Below are positions 37,619 through 46,546 of a stretch of 64,000 nt of DNA, in pieces; the stretch's first letter is position 1; the number at the start of each line of letters is the position of its first letter. The position numbers and the translations under genes are program-made. Origin of the DNA: Candidatus Eiseniibacteriota bacterium (GTDB lineage: Bacteria > Eisenbacteria > RBG-16-71-46 > CAIMUX01); NCBI GenBank assembly GCA_020633975.1, contig JACKCR010000002.1:558001-622000 (forward strand), in the 5' to 3' direction. The notes beneath the pieces are model-generated. The model had not been told where the DNA came from. It ran no database searches and saw only the letters and a list, made by a program, of their open reading frames with translations.

Positions 37619-38644
37619 ATGGTCGATCTGCGTAGCGACACGGTCACGCGACCGACTCGCGAGATGAGGCGAATCCTGGCCGAGGCCGAGGTCGGGGACG
37701 ATGTGTTCGGCGACGATCCGACCGTACACCGTCTCGAAGAGGAGGTAGCTGCGCTCCTCGGACACGAGGCCGCGCTGTTCGTTCCGAGCGGAACCATGTC
37801 GAATGCGGTGGCGGTGGCTGCGCACACGCGTCCTGGTGACGAAGTTCTGCTCGAGGAGACGGCGCACATCTTCCAGTACGAAGGGGGTGGGTCCGCGGCG
37901 CTTTCCGGAGTCCAGCTCTGGCCGATCCGTTCCGACACCGGACTTCCGGACCCGCGCGACGTCTCCGCTCGGGTTCGTCCGCTCGGGGACCCGCACTTCC
38001 CGATCAGTCGACTCCTCTGTCTCGAGAACACGCACAACCGGGCCGGCGGCCGGGTTCTGCCGATGGACGGCTTCCGAAGCGTCATCGAGACCGCGCGTTC
38101 GCACGGACTCGCCGTTCACCTGGACGGTGCGCGTCTCTGGAACGCGGCTGTCGCTTCCGGACGCCCCGAGTCGGACTATGCGACGCTTTGTGACTCCGTT
38201 TCCGTCTGCTTCTCGAAAGGGCTCGGAGCTCCGGTCGGTTCCGCGTTCGTGGGCTCCAAGGAACTCGTGGACCGCGGGCGCCTGATCCGGAAGCGGCTCG
38301 GCGGAGGGATGCGCCAAGTCGGCATCCTGGCCGCGGCCGCACTCCACGCCGTTCACCACCACCGCACCCGCCTCGCCGAGGACCACGCGCGCGCGCGTCG
38401 TCTCGCCGAAGGGATATCGGAGCTCGCGGGACTCGATGTGAAGCTCGACTCGGTGGAGACGAACATCGTCGTGGCCGAAGTGGTGCGAGGGACGCGCGAC
38501 TTCTGGCTCCGAGAGCTGAGGGAACGGAACGTGTGGGCCGTGGGGTTCGGAGGCAACGGCGTCCGGTTCGTCACGCACTTGGACGTCGACGACGCGGGCA
38601 TCGACCTCGCGCTCGACGCCCTGCGCTCGATCGAGCCCGAGTAG
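37619..38644 (+). CDS. ltaE: Low-specificity L-threonine aldolase
   Basis: A PLP enzyme that splits threonine or allo-threonine to glycine and acetaldehyde. The N-terminal [16 protein letters not shown], the [12 protein letters not shown] loop, [10 protein letters not shown], the PLP-Asp in [12 protein letters not shown] and the Schiff-base Lys in [11 protein letters not shown] are all family hallmarks. The length of 341 aa is normal. The ATG at 37619 is preceded by a run of seven G. It trails the envelope genes by eight bases, probably in the same transcript, though the role is unrelated. It is convergent with the DUF1573 gene, with one base between the stops. Confidence 0.95.
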   Translation: MVDLRSDTVTRPTREMRRILAEAEVGDDVFGDDPTVHRLEEEVAALLGHEAALFVPSGTMSNAVAVAAHTRPGDEVLLEETAHIFQYEGGGSAALSGVQLWPIRSDTGLPDPRDVSARVRPLGDPHFPISRLLCLENTHNRAGGRVLPMDGFRSVIETARSHGLAVHLDGARLWNAAVASGRPESDYATLCDSVSVCFSKGLGAPVGSAFVGSKELVDRGRLIRKRLGGGMRQVGILAAAALHAVHHHRTRLAEDHARARRLAEGISELAGLDVKLDSVETNIVVAEVVRGTRDFWLRELRERNVWAVGFGGNGVRFVTHLDVDDAGIDLALDALRSIEPE

Positions 38645-38645
38645 G

Positions 38646-39668
38646 CTACTTCTTCACGACGCCGACGAGCTCGATGAAGATCTCCGGCTGGCCAGGATCG
38701 TCCGTTTCGAGAATGGCGAACTCCCGGAAGCGGAAACGGGGTTCTTCCGCGATGACCTTCGAGGTGTCGAGCGTCATGTCGAGGCGGTAGCCGGCGCCAG
38801 TGTCGACGAGATTCCCCGAGAAGTAGGGGGCGTTCGTCTTCACGCTCAGGATGTGGTACTTCCGTTCCGAGTCACAGCGGATCTCGAGAGACCGGCTGAC
38901 GGTGCGTCCCGACTTGACGGTGTGGAACTCCACCCGAGGATCGTCGATCAAGAAGTAGCTGAAGACGTGCCCGCGGATTCCGATCCGCTCTTCCTCTTTC
39001 GCCGGGTGCTTCACTTTCATCAACACTCGCTCCGAGAACCGGCCGATCGGTGCGTCCTTGCGCAAGGTCGCTTCCACTCGGTAGGCGATCTTGTCCGGTG
39101 CGCTCGCCGGGACGACGTTCCAGTCGACGAGGTCCTTGTCGCCTTCGAAACCGAGAATCTCGAAGTCCGTACCCGGATCCGCGGTGACGAGTGTGCCGAC
39201 GGTCTTCTTCGTGCCGACGGTGACTTCGCCGAAATCGAGCCAATCGTCCGCCGACTGGATGAGCGGCATCACGGTGGCGTGCACGACCAGGTCCACCCGG
39301 GGCTCGGTCGGATCGTTCGTGTAGACGGCGACGACCTGCGAGCGCTCCCCCTTGTAGTCGCGGGTATGGAAGACCACCTGGATGCCTGAGCTGGCTCCCG
39401 GGGCGATCGCGCGGTCCCGCGGGGCCACGGCCGTGCATCCGCACGACGACTCGACCTGCTCCACTTTGAGCGTGTCCGTACCGCCGTTCTGGAACTCGAA
39501 CGTGTACTCGACGTGTTCCCCCTGGGAGACCTCACCGAAGAAGTGCTCCCGGGTCTCGAACCGCACGAGCGGTCCTTCGTTCAGTCCCAGCTGAGCCCTC
39601 GCCGGAGCGACCAAGGTGAGAATGGCGAGCAGCCCCAGCTGGACAGGATTCGGGACACTCCATCGCAT
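38646..39668 (-). CDS. Exported DUF1573-domain protein
   Basis: A 340-residue secreted protein. The signal peptide is PNPVQLGLLAILTLVAPARAQ. The first Ig-like module (residues 30-130) is DUF1573: a hydrophobic FGEVSQGEHVEYTFEFQNGG strand and the CGCT signature in VESSCGCTAV. Two further beta-sandwich modules follow. Such proteins are extracytoplasmic and of unknown function; many are lipid- or surface-anchored. I chose the ATG at 39668 because it gives a clean signal peptide with AGGAGAG upstream. The in-frame extension is Arg-rich and overlaps the next gene on the other strand. Confidence 0.82.
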   Translation of the reverse strand: MRWSVPNPVQLGLLAILTLVAPARAQLGLNEGPLVRFETREHFFGEVSQGEHVEYTFEFQNGGTDTLKVEQVESSCGCTAVAPRDRAIAPGASSGIQVVFHTRDYKGERSQVVAVYTNDPTEPRVDLVVHATVMPLIQSADDWLDFGEVTVGTKKTVGTLVTADPGTDFEILGFEGDKDLVDWNVVPASAPDKIAYRVEATLRKDAPIGRFSERVLMKVKHPAKEEERIGIRGHVFSYFLIDDPRVEFHTVKSGRTVSRSLEIRCDSERKYHILSVKTNAPYFSGNLVDTGAGYRLDMTLDTSKVIAEEPRFRFREFAILETDDPGQPEIFIELVGVVKK

Positions 39669-39757
39669 CGGAACTCGCTCTCCTCTCGAACTAACCTGAT
39701 AGGTTGGAAAAAGATAGAGTATAGGGGATAGACGATCCCATGGAGAAGGAACCTCGA

Positions 39758-41464
39758 ATGGCGCCCAGGAGTTCCCGGCTTCGCATTTCGGTGATCGTGC
39801 CGGTGCACGGAGAAGGAGAGGAGCCCGCTTCGCTCCTCGAGCAGCTGACCGCGGCGCCCGAGGTAGTGGAGGTCTGGCTCGTCGAGGCACCGTCCGATCC
39901 AGCGCCGGTGCCGATCTCGCTCGGGCCGGGTGACAAAGTACGTCGCGTCTCCTCGCTCGAACGGGGCCGCGCGACGCAGATGAACCTGGGAGCGGAGTTG
40001 GCCGAGGGCGAGCTCCTCCTCTTCCTCCACGCCGACTCCCGACTGGCAGCCGGGGCGCTGCCCGCTCTGGTGGAAGCGTTCCAGGCCAGGTCCGTGGACG
40101 CCGCCGCATTCCGTTTCGCCTTTCGCGAGCCCGACCCGCGGCTTTGGCTGCTCGGGGCCCTCGGTCGAGCCGTCGCCTCGATCAACCCGTACGCATTCGG
40201 GGATCAGGGCTTTGCCGTGCGGCGCGAGCGGTTCCTTCGCGATGGCGCATTCCCGAACGTTCCTCTGCTCGAAGACTGGCTCGCGGTCCGTCGGTACCGC
40301 GGAGAGGGCACCTTCCGACTGCTCGAGATCCCGTGCCGAACGAGCGGCCGTCGCTTCCTGGAACGGGGAGTGCTACGTCAGGTCTGGCAAAACGCATCGC
40401 TTCTCTACCGATTCTCCCAGGGCGTCCCGCTCGAGCGACTCGCGGAGGAGTACCGCCGGGGTCCGGAGGGGCCGGACAGAGGGGTGGTCCCTACGGTGGT
40501 CGCTGCCTTCCGTTCGCAGGACGGGTCGCAAGACCGTTCGCCCAGTCGGTCGAACGGGCGGGCGTCGGGCCGATCGAAGGCGGCCGCGCGAATCTCCACC
40601 GCGGTGTTGGCGGGGCTGCTCGCCTCGTACGGGCTCGCGGTCGGCCAGTCCACCAGTGGGCCCGCGGCCATCTCCGAGAGCGTGCAGGAGCCGGGTCCGC
40701 TCTGGGAGGCCTTCGATGCCCTACTCGGGGCTCGGGTGGACGAGGACGGGCTCGTCCGGTACGTGGGGATTCTCGACGATCCCGACTTCGTGCGGGCCTG
40801 GCAGCGCCTCCAGGCCGTGACGGAGGCGGAACTCGGCGCATGGCCAGTCCCCGAGCAGATCGCCTTCTGGATCAACGCGTACAACCTCGCCACCCTGCGG
40901 CTCATCGGGGAGCACTACCCGATCCAGGGGCGGTTTCCGATCGACCTGATCTATCCCGACAACTCGATCCTCATGATCCCGGGGCGATGGGACAACGCGT
41001 ACGAGATCGCGGGGGAGACTCGCAGCCTCGACTCGATCGAGCACGAGATCCTCCGCCGGCAGTTCCAGGAGCCAAGGATCCACTTCGCGATCGTCTGCGC
41101 GTCGCTCGGGTGCCCGGTACTTCGCCGGGAGGCGTTCCGTGGAACGGAGCTGGAATCCCAACTCGAGGATCAGGCCGTTCGCTACTTCGGACGTCCGACC
41201 GGGCTCCGGTTCGAGCCCCGATCGGACCGGAGTCGTCCCCGAGTGGAGCTGACGAAGATCCTGGACTGGTTCGGGGACGACTTCTCCCCGCTCGAGCCAG
41301 ACCCGGCCATCCGGGCCGTCCAGAGGGGGGACAGGGGCGAGCTAGTCGCCAGGGTGGCCCGATGGTTTCCGGAGGACGTCCGTCAGGCGCTACGGTCTCG
41401 GCGGGCGGACTTCGGCTGGATCGACTACGACTGGACCTTGAACGAGCGCGCGGCGCTGAAGTGA
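39758..41464 (+). CDS. Family 2 glycosyltransferase fused to DUF547 domain
   Basis: A 568-residue fusion. Residues 6-235 are a TIGR04283-type GT2 domain: RISVIVPVHGEGE, SSLERGRATQMNLGA, LLLFLHADSRL and the FGDQGFAVRRERF acceptor loop. A Ser/Arg/Gln linker (245-275) leads to a stretch like a signal peptide (ISTAVLAGLLASYGLAVGQS). DUF547 follows (310-565) with IAFWINAYNLATLRL, DNSILMIPGRWDNAYEIAGE and IHFAIVCASLGCPVLRREAF. In other bacteria the two are separate neighbours. In this arrangement the GT would be cytosolic and DUF547 outside. The start chosen is the ATG at 39758, seven bases after AAGGA; an ATG at 39740 lacks a ribosome site. Confidence 0.82.
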   Translation: MAPRSSRLRISVIVPVHGEGEEPASLLEQLTAAPEVVEVWLVEAPSDPAPVPISLGPGDKVRRVSSLERGRATQMNLGAELAEGELLLFLHADSRLAAGALPALVEAFQARSVDAAAFRFAFREPDPRLWLLGALGRAVASINPYAFGDQGFAVRRERFLRDGAFPNVPLLEDWLAVRRYRGEGTFRLLEIPCRTSGRRFLERGVLRQVWQNASLLYRFSQGVPLERLAEEYRRGPEGPDRGVVPTVVAAFRSQDGSQDRSPSRSNGRASGRSKAAARISTAVLAGLLASYGLAVGQSTSGPAAISESVQEPGPLWEAFDALLGARVDEDGLVRYVGILDDPDFVRAWQRLQAVTEAELGAWPVPEQIAFWINAYNLATLRLIGEHYPIQGRFPIDLIYPDNSILMIPGRWDNAYEIAGETRSLDSIEHEILRRQFQEPRIHFAIVCASLGCPVLRREAFRGTELESQLEDQAVRYFGRPTGLRFEPRSDRSRPRVELTKILDWFGDDFSPLEPDPAIRAVQRGDRGELVARVARWFPEDVRQALRSRRADFGWIDYDWTLNERAALK

Positions 41465-41727
41465 GCCGAAAGCTCTCCTCGAGGGGACGCCGATAAAGGA
41501 CTGTAGTGTTGTTGGTTGCGGGACCAGGTGTCGGCGTGGCGCATTGGGCTTCCGCCCGGGGTCCAAGACGGCCCGAAGCGTGGCGATGGCGGCTCTGCGG
41601 TCCATCCGCGGGGCTTCCGTCTCCGAGGAACGCTCGCGTCTGTCCCGTTTTCCTACAGAACCGCGCCCGCTCTTCCGATCCCGTGAGGAGGAGTGAATAC
41701 GAACGTGTCCGGGAGTCAGCGACGGCA

Positions 41728-42162
41728 ATGACGGCCAACGAACAGGTCCCGGTCCGGATCCTTCTCGTCGAGGACGATCCGACCAATCAGTATGTGTTTC
41801 GCACCATACTGGCCGGAGCCGGGTATGAGGTCGAGATCGCGGCAGACGGTCGCTCGGGAGTCGAGCGGGCGCTCGCGTCGCGTCCTGGTATCATTCTCTT
41901 GGACATGATGATGCCGGTCATGGACGGCTACGAGGCCGCGGAGCTGCTCGCGAACGACCCTCGTCTCGACGGGATCCCGATCATCGCACTCACCGCGAAG
42001 GCGATGATGGGGGACCGAGATCGCTGCCTGGAAGCCGGGTGCGACGACTACCTAGCGAAGCCGGTCGCGCGGAAGGCGCTTCTCGAGATGGTCGGACATT
42101 GGCTGGAAGCGAACGATGCCGAGTGGATGGCGGCCCGTCGCTCACGCAGAATGAGCGCCTGA
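41728..42162 (+). CDS. Single-domain response regulator (CheY-like)
   Basis: A 144-residue receiver domain without an output domain: acidic pair in ILLVEDDPTN, phospho-acceptor Asp in IILLDMMMPVMDGYEA, Thr in IIALTAKAM and Lys in DDYLAKPVAR. The pattern resembles DivK or the receiver modules of hybrid kinases, which signal by protein contact. No histidine kinase is nearby. The start is ATG 41728; a GTG 22 bases upstream (41706) is in frame. The 263-bp gap before it (41465-41727) shows no other gene and no clear promoter. Confidence 0.9.
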   Translation: MTANEQVPVRILLVEDDPTNQYVFRTILAGAGYEVEIAADGRSGVERALASRPGIILLDMMMPVMDGYEAAELLANDPRLDGIPIIALTAKAMMGDRDRCLEAGCDDYLAKPVARKALLEMVGHWLEANDAEWMAARRSRRMSA

Positions 42163-42230
42163 CCCGTCGTTCGCGCCATCGCGGAGTCCAGTCCGCCCGG
42201 GCGATTCCTCCTCGATCCGACGATCCCTCC

Positions 42231-44504
42231 TCAGTCCAGACGAAGAATCCGCACCGGATCGGGCCCATCGCCCTGGTCAGCTGCGTGCGCTCCGGAGAGC
42301 CTTCCGAAGTAGACCCCGGCAGCCACGGAGCGTCCTCGATGGTCCGTCCCATCCCAGTGGAAGGTCTGCACGCCCTCGGTACCTGCGATCGGTGTGCGTC
42401 CGGCGTCTTGGGACTCTGATGTCGCACTCTCCACCCGCAGGACTCGGATGCGTCGACCGTCCGCGCTCCAGATCTCGAGGTATTGGGACGCGTCGGGAAC
42501 TCCCGTGAGTCGGATCTCCGTTTCGTTCGAGAACGGATTGGGCACGACGACGAGCCTGGCGCGATCTCCGTCTTCCAAGGCACCTGGACGATCTGGTGGC
42601 TCGGTCGTGGCCACCTGGATTCGAACGGGCGAGGTCGGTTCGCTCTCCGAACCGTCGTCGTACATTGCGGTGACGACGTAGTTCTGAACGCTGGCCGCGG
42701 TCCGGTCCCAGAGTTCGGTGGGGAAGGGGCCGACCTCGAAGGTCGGCGTCTCCTCGAACGGGTCGCCGTCTGCGGCCCGATAGATCCGGTAGCCGACGAG
42801 GTCCGGCACCTCTCCTCGTCCGAGGTAGCGGGGCGGAGCCCAGCGGAGCAGAGCGACCGACGCTTCGTCTTCGGCTCCGAGCGCGACATAGGGTGGCGGA
42901 GACGGGGAGATGTTCCGTTCCACCCAAGTTGCGGCGGCGTCGGCGTCGACCAGTCCCCATCCGGTGTCGTTGTCTTCTCCGGGGTCTCCTAGGTCCTGGG
43001 CCGTCACCATGAGGGCGTGTTTGATCTCGCGTACGGTCAGGCTCGGGTCGAGCTGCCTGAGAAGTGCGACGACTCCGGAGACATGCGGCGCGGCGAACGA
43101 CGTTCCGCTCCAGACGATGTCGAAGTTGTCGCGGCTACCGACGCCGGGGACTCGGGTGCCCGGGCCGGCGAGTTCGGGTTTGATCGAAGTGCCGTCGCAC
43201 GGAGACGGCCCGCGTCCGCTCGTCTGATAGACCGTGATCTCCGCCTCGTCGGTGCTGACGCGACCGACGCTGAAGTTCTCGTAGGGCGAGGTGGCGCGGC
43301 TCTCGGGAGAGTGGACGCTTCCCGGGCTCGGGCCGGAGTTGTCCACCGCGATCACGTTGACGATTCCTGCAGCCTCGCAGAGGTCGATCGCGTCCCAGTA
43401 CTCGGTGGTGCAGCCGCCAAACGTACCCCAGGAGTGGTTGATGACGTCGGGAACGTCGTCGATGGTCGAGGAATCGCCGTCGGGATCCGCGGCCCACTCG
43501 AAGGCCTGGAGGATCTTGGCTTCGTTGTACTGGATGACGACGCCGGCCGCGATCCACTCCGCTTCGTACGCCACGCCGATCGGAGGTCCTTCCGGCTGGG
43601 TTCCGAGCAGTACGCCGAGAGTGCCCGTGCCGTGGCCTTGATCGACACCGTAGGGAAACTCTGTCTGGGTGTACGGATCGAACCATGCTTCTTGCCACGG
43701 GACGTCTTCGCGGACGCCGCGCCAGCGGTCCGCGAAGCTGACGCTCGTGCCTTCCACACCTGCGTCGAAATGTCCGACGAGCCGGCCCGCACCGGTGAGC
43801 CCGCGGGCCCACGCCTCCGGCGCATGGATCGCGACCAGGTTGTGGCTCGGTTCGCCGGCTGCGCGCTCGAGCGACGAGCCGACGGGAGCGGATTCCTGCG
43901 TCCCTTCTTTCAAGTAGACCGGCCCGTCGAGATGGAGCCGCGAGATCGTTCCGAACGCGTCCCGTTCGGATGCGCTCAGACCGAGGGATGCACGAGCGTC
44001 CGCCATCCGCGCGAGCAGCGCGGGGCGGGCCGAGAACGCGATCGCGTTCGTCACCCAGTACGGATGGACGTCCCGCACGTCTCCGCGAGCCTCGCCGTCC
44101 TCCAAGTAGGAACGCAGAACGACCTGCGATGTCGCGGCGAGTTCGCGCGCGCGGTCGATGACGAAGCGGTGACGCTTCCAACGCGTCTCGATTCCGCGAG
44201 AGGCCAACTCGAGCTCCAGTGACTCCAGCTCGATGCGTGGCTCGAGCGTGACGATCACGGGAACGAACTCGTCGTTCGAGGCGGCGGCGACGCGCGCGAG
44301 CAGATCATCCGTGAACCGGGTCCTACCTGCGTCCGAGGTGGGGAGCGGAGCGCCGTACGCTGTTCCGGTGGGCGGGACCGTGACGCCGATCGCGGCGACG
44401 ATCGTTGCGACCAGCGCCCGCGCGAAGGCCGTCCAGGGTGACGATTCACGGCTGGAGACTCGAGGCCGCCGTGAGCAGGTCCAGTCGGTGAAATCGCTTC
44501 TCAT
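42231..44504 (-). CDS. Secreted S8 protease with FlgD-like C-terminal domain
   Basis: A 757-residue exported protease. The signal peptide (ALVATIVAAIGVTVPPTGTAYGA) is followed by an inhibitor-like propeptide (FVPVIVTLEPRIELESLE). The catalytic domain shows Asp in VGHFDAGVEGT, His in GHGTGTLGVLLG, oxyanion Asn in AVDNSGPSPG and Ser in GTSFAAPHVSGVVALL. A fibronectin-III module (VGYRIYRAADGDPF to NYVVTAMYDDGSESEPTSP) precedes the last 100 residues, a FlgD/T9SS-type Ig domain: VVPNPFSNETEIRL, LEIWSADGRRIRVLRV, FHWDGTDHRGRSVAAGVYF. The ATG at 44504 has no Shine-Dalgarno sequence, but TATACT lies seven bases upstream, so the mRNA may be leaderless. Divergent from abcF. Confidence 0.88.
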   Translation of the reverse strand: MRSDFTDWTCSRRPRVSSRESSPWTAFARALVATIVAAIGVTVPPTGTAYGAPLPTSDAGRTRFTDDLLARVAAASNDEFVPVIVTLEPRIELESLELELASRGIETRWKRHRFVIDRARELAATSQVVLRSYLEDGEARGDVRDVHPYWVTNAIAFSARPALLARMADARASLGLSASERDAFGTISRLHLDGPVYLKEGTQESAPVGSSLERAAGEPSHNLVAIHAPEAWARGLTGAGRLVGHFDAGVEGTSVSFADRWRGVREDVPWQEAWFDPYTQTEFPYGVDQGHGTGTLGVLLGTQPEGPPIGVAYEAEWIAAGVVIQYNEAKILQAFEWAADPDGDSSTIDDVPDVINHSWGTFGGCTTEYWDAIDLCEAAGIVNVIAVDNSGPSPGSVHSPESRATSPYENFSVGRVSTDEAEITVYQTSGRGPSPCDGTSIKPELAGPGTRVPGVGSRDNFDIVWSGTSFAAPHVSGVVALLRQLDPSLTVREIKHALMVTAQDLGDPGEDNDTGWGLVDADAAATWVERNISPSPPPYVALGAEDEASVALLRWAPPRYLGRGEVPDLVGYRIYRAADGDPFEETPTFEVGPFPTELWDRTAASVQNYVVTAMYDDGSESEPTSPVRIQVATTEPPDRPGALEDGDRARLVVVPNPFSNETEIRLTGVPDASQYLEIWSADGRRIRVLRVESATSESQDAGRTPIAGTEGVQTFHWDGTDHRGRSVAAGVYFGRLSGAHAADQGDGPDPVRILRLD

Positions 44505-44592
44505 GAGTGTGAGTATAGACAAGGGGGAGGGAAAAATCTGGCCCTGACCCCGGGCCTGCGGGGTACTCTCGTCGTTTCGTGAGGAGATCCGG

Positions 44593-46545
44593 ATGCTGAA
44601 GGCGATGGGAATCCACCGCGGATTCGCGACACAGTCCATCTTCGAGGGCGTCGACTGGTTCGTCGGGGACCGGGATCGCGTGGGTCTCGTCGGGCCGAAC
44701 GGTTCCGGCAAGTCGACCTGGCTCAAGATGCTGGCAGGCGAGGAATCGCCGAACGAAGGTCGCTTCGAGACGCCCAAGGGCTACCGGATCGGATACCTCC
44801 CGCAGTTCTCCTTCCGTCTCGGGACGGGAACGGTTCGGCAAGAAGCTCGCGCCGCGTTCGAACCGCTCCTCGCTCTTCGCCGGGAACAGGAGAGCTTGGA
44901 GCGGGAGATGGAGGCGAACCCGGCGGAAGCGGAGTCACTGCTCGGCCGGGTCGGTCATCTCGAAGAACAGTTCAAGGACCGCGGCGGTTACGACATCGAC
45001 CGGAAGGTGGACCGCGTCCTCCGCGGACTCGGGTTCAGCCTGGCCGACTTCGAACGCCTGGTCGGCGATCTCTCGGGTGGTTGGCAGATGCGCGTCGCGC
45101 TCGCTCGCCTTCTTCTCGAGCAGCCGGACCTTCTCCTTCTCGACGAGCCGACGAACCATCTCGACATCGAGGCGCGGGACTGGCTCGAGGGATTCCTCGC
45201 CGGCTACCCCGGATCGTTCGTCGTGGTCTCGCACGACCGGTTCTTCCTCGACCGGACGGTCAACCGCGTCAGCGACATCATGCAGCGGAAGCTGGTCGAC
45301 TACTCCGGCAACTACTCCAAGTTCTTGACCGAGCGCGAACGTCGCTACGACGCGGCGATGAAGGCGTGGGAGCGTCAACAGGAAGAGATCAAGCGGATCG
45401 AGCGGTTCATCGAGCGGTTCAAGGCGAAGAACACGAAGGCGACGCAGGCGCAGTCCCGCGTCAAGATGCTGGAGAAGATCGAGCGTCTCGAAAAACCGGT
45501 TCTTCCGCCCAAGACGATCCACTTCAAGTTTCCGTCGCCCGATCGGTCCGAACGGATCGTCTTCCGTCTCGAGGACGTGGCGAAGAGCTACGGCTCGCTC
45601 CAGGTGTTCGAGAAGGTCGATCTGCTCATCGAACGCGGACAGAAGGTCGCGTTGGTCGGCCCGAACGGAGCGGGGAAGTCGACGCTCATGCGGATCCTCG
45701 CCGATCAGGAGCCGATCGACCGTGGGGAGCGCGTGACCGGGAAGAGCGTGAAGATGGAGTTCTTCGCGCAGGACGCGGCGGACCGCCTTCCCAAGGATCT
45801 CACCGTGCTTCGCGCCGCGGAGGATCAGGCGCCGACGTCTTTCATCCCGCAGGTGCGGGGTCTGCTCGGTGCGTTCCTCTTCTCCGGTCCGGCCGTCGAC
45901 AAGCCGATCCCGGTCCTCTCGGGTGGGGAGCGGAACCGTCTCGCGCTCGCGCTCATGCTCATGACTCCGTCGAACCTGTTCCTCATGGACGAGCCGACGA
46001 ACCACCTCGACATGGACTCGAAGGACGTGCTCCTCCATGCGCTCAAGACCTTCGAGGGCACGGTCGTCTTCGTGTCGCACGATCGCTTCTTCCTCTCGAA
46101 CCTCGCCGATCGCGTGATCGAAGTGGGCGGAGGGACGATCTACGACTATCCCGGTGACTACGAGTCGTTCCTCGTCCACAAAGCCGAACGCGAAGCCGCG
46201 CAGCTCGCGGCGGAAGAGCGAGCGGCCGGGCGCGGTGGCGGAGCGAACGCATCGCGTAGCGGAGTCGGTGGTGCGGGTGTCTCCGGCGCGGACTCGAGCG
46301 CCGGTGGGGTGGGGGAGTCCAATGGAGACGGCGGTGGGAAGCGGAAGGCGAGCGCTCACCAGCTGAAGAAGCTCGAGGACGAGATCGCTGAGCTCGAAGA
46401 GAAGAAGGCCAAGCTGGGCGAACTCCTCTCTCGCGGGGAGATCTACGCGGATCCTGCGAAGTCCGCCTTCTACACGAAGGAGTATCAGGAGATCGCGGAG
46501 AAGCTCGACTCGGCGCTCGAGAGCTGGGCGGAGCTGGCGGAGTAA
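44593..46545 (+). CDS. ABC-F family ATPase (translation factor type)
   Basis: A 650-residue soluble twin-ATPase. Walker A motifs GPNGSGKST and GPNGAGKST, signatures LSGGWQMRVALA and LSGGERNRLALA, and Walker B LLLLDEPTNHLD and LFLMDEPTNHLD are all intact, with the interdomain linker rich in Arg/Lys (ERRYDAAMKAWERQQEEIKR). A Gly/Ser-rich segment leads to a C-terminal coiled coil (HQLKKLEDEIAELEEKKAKL), as in Uup. ABC-F proteins act on ribosomes to relieve stalls or protect against antibiotics, and Uup also binds DNA. The ATG at 44593 has GGAGA upstream. The next gene starts one base after its stop. Confidence 0.93.
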   Translation: MLKAMGIHRGFATQSIFEGVDWFVGDRDRVGLVGPNGSGKSTWLKMLAGEESPNEGRFETPKGYRIGYLPQFSFRLGTGTVRQEARAAFEPLLALRREQESLEREMEANPAEAESLLGRVGHLEEQFKDRGGYDIDRKVDRVLRGLGFSLADFERLVGDLSGGWQMRVALARLLLEQPDLLLLDEPTNHLDIEARDWLEGFLAGYPGSFVVVSHDRFFLDRTVNRVSDIMQRKLVDYSGNYSKFLTERERRYDAAMKAWERQQEEIKRIERFIERFKAKNTKATQAQSRVKMLEKIERLEKPVLPPKTIHFKFPSPDRSERIVFRLEDVAKSYGSLQVFEKVDLLIERGQKVALVGPNGAGKSTLMRILADQEPIDRGERVTGKSVKMEFFAQDAADRLPKDLTVLRAAEDQAPTSFIPQVRGLLGAFLFSGPAVDKPIPVLSGGERNRLALALMLMTPSNLFLMDEPTNHLDMDSKDVLLHALKTFEGTVVFVSHDRFFLSNLADRVIEVGGGTIYDYPGDYESFLVHKAEREAAQLAAEERAAGRGGGANASRSGVGGAGVSGADSSAGGVGESNGDGGGKRKASAHQLKKLEDEIAELEEKKAKLGELLSRGEIYADPAKSAFYTKEYQEIAEKLDSALESWAELAE

Positions 46546-46546
46546 C

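Noticed and set aside
43017-44222. Plus-strand open frame of 401 codons opposite the second S8 protease
   Set aside because: The protease has a full catalytic triad and signal peptide. The opposite frame is biased toward Arg/Val/Asp with no recognisable features.
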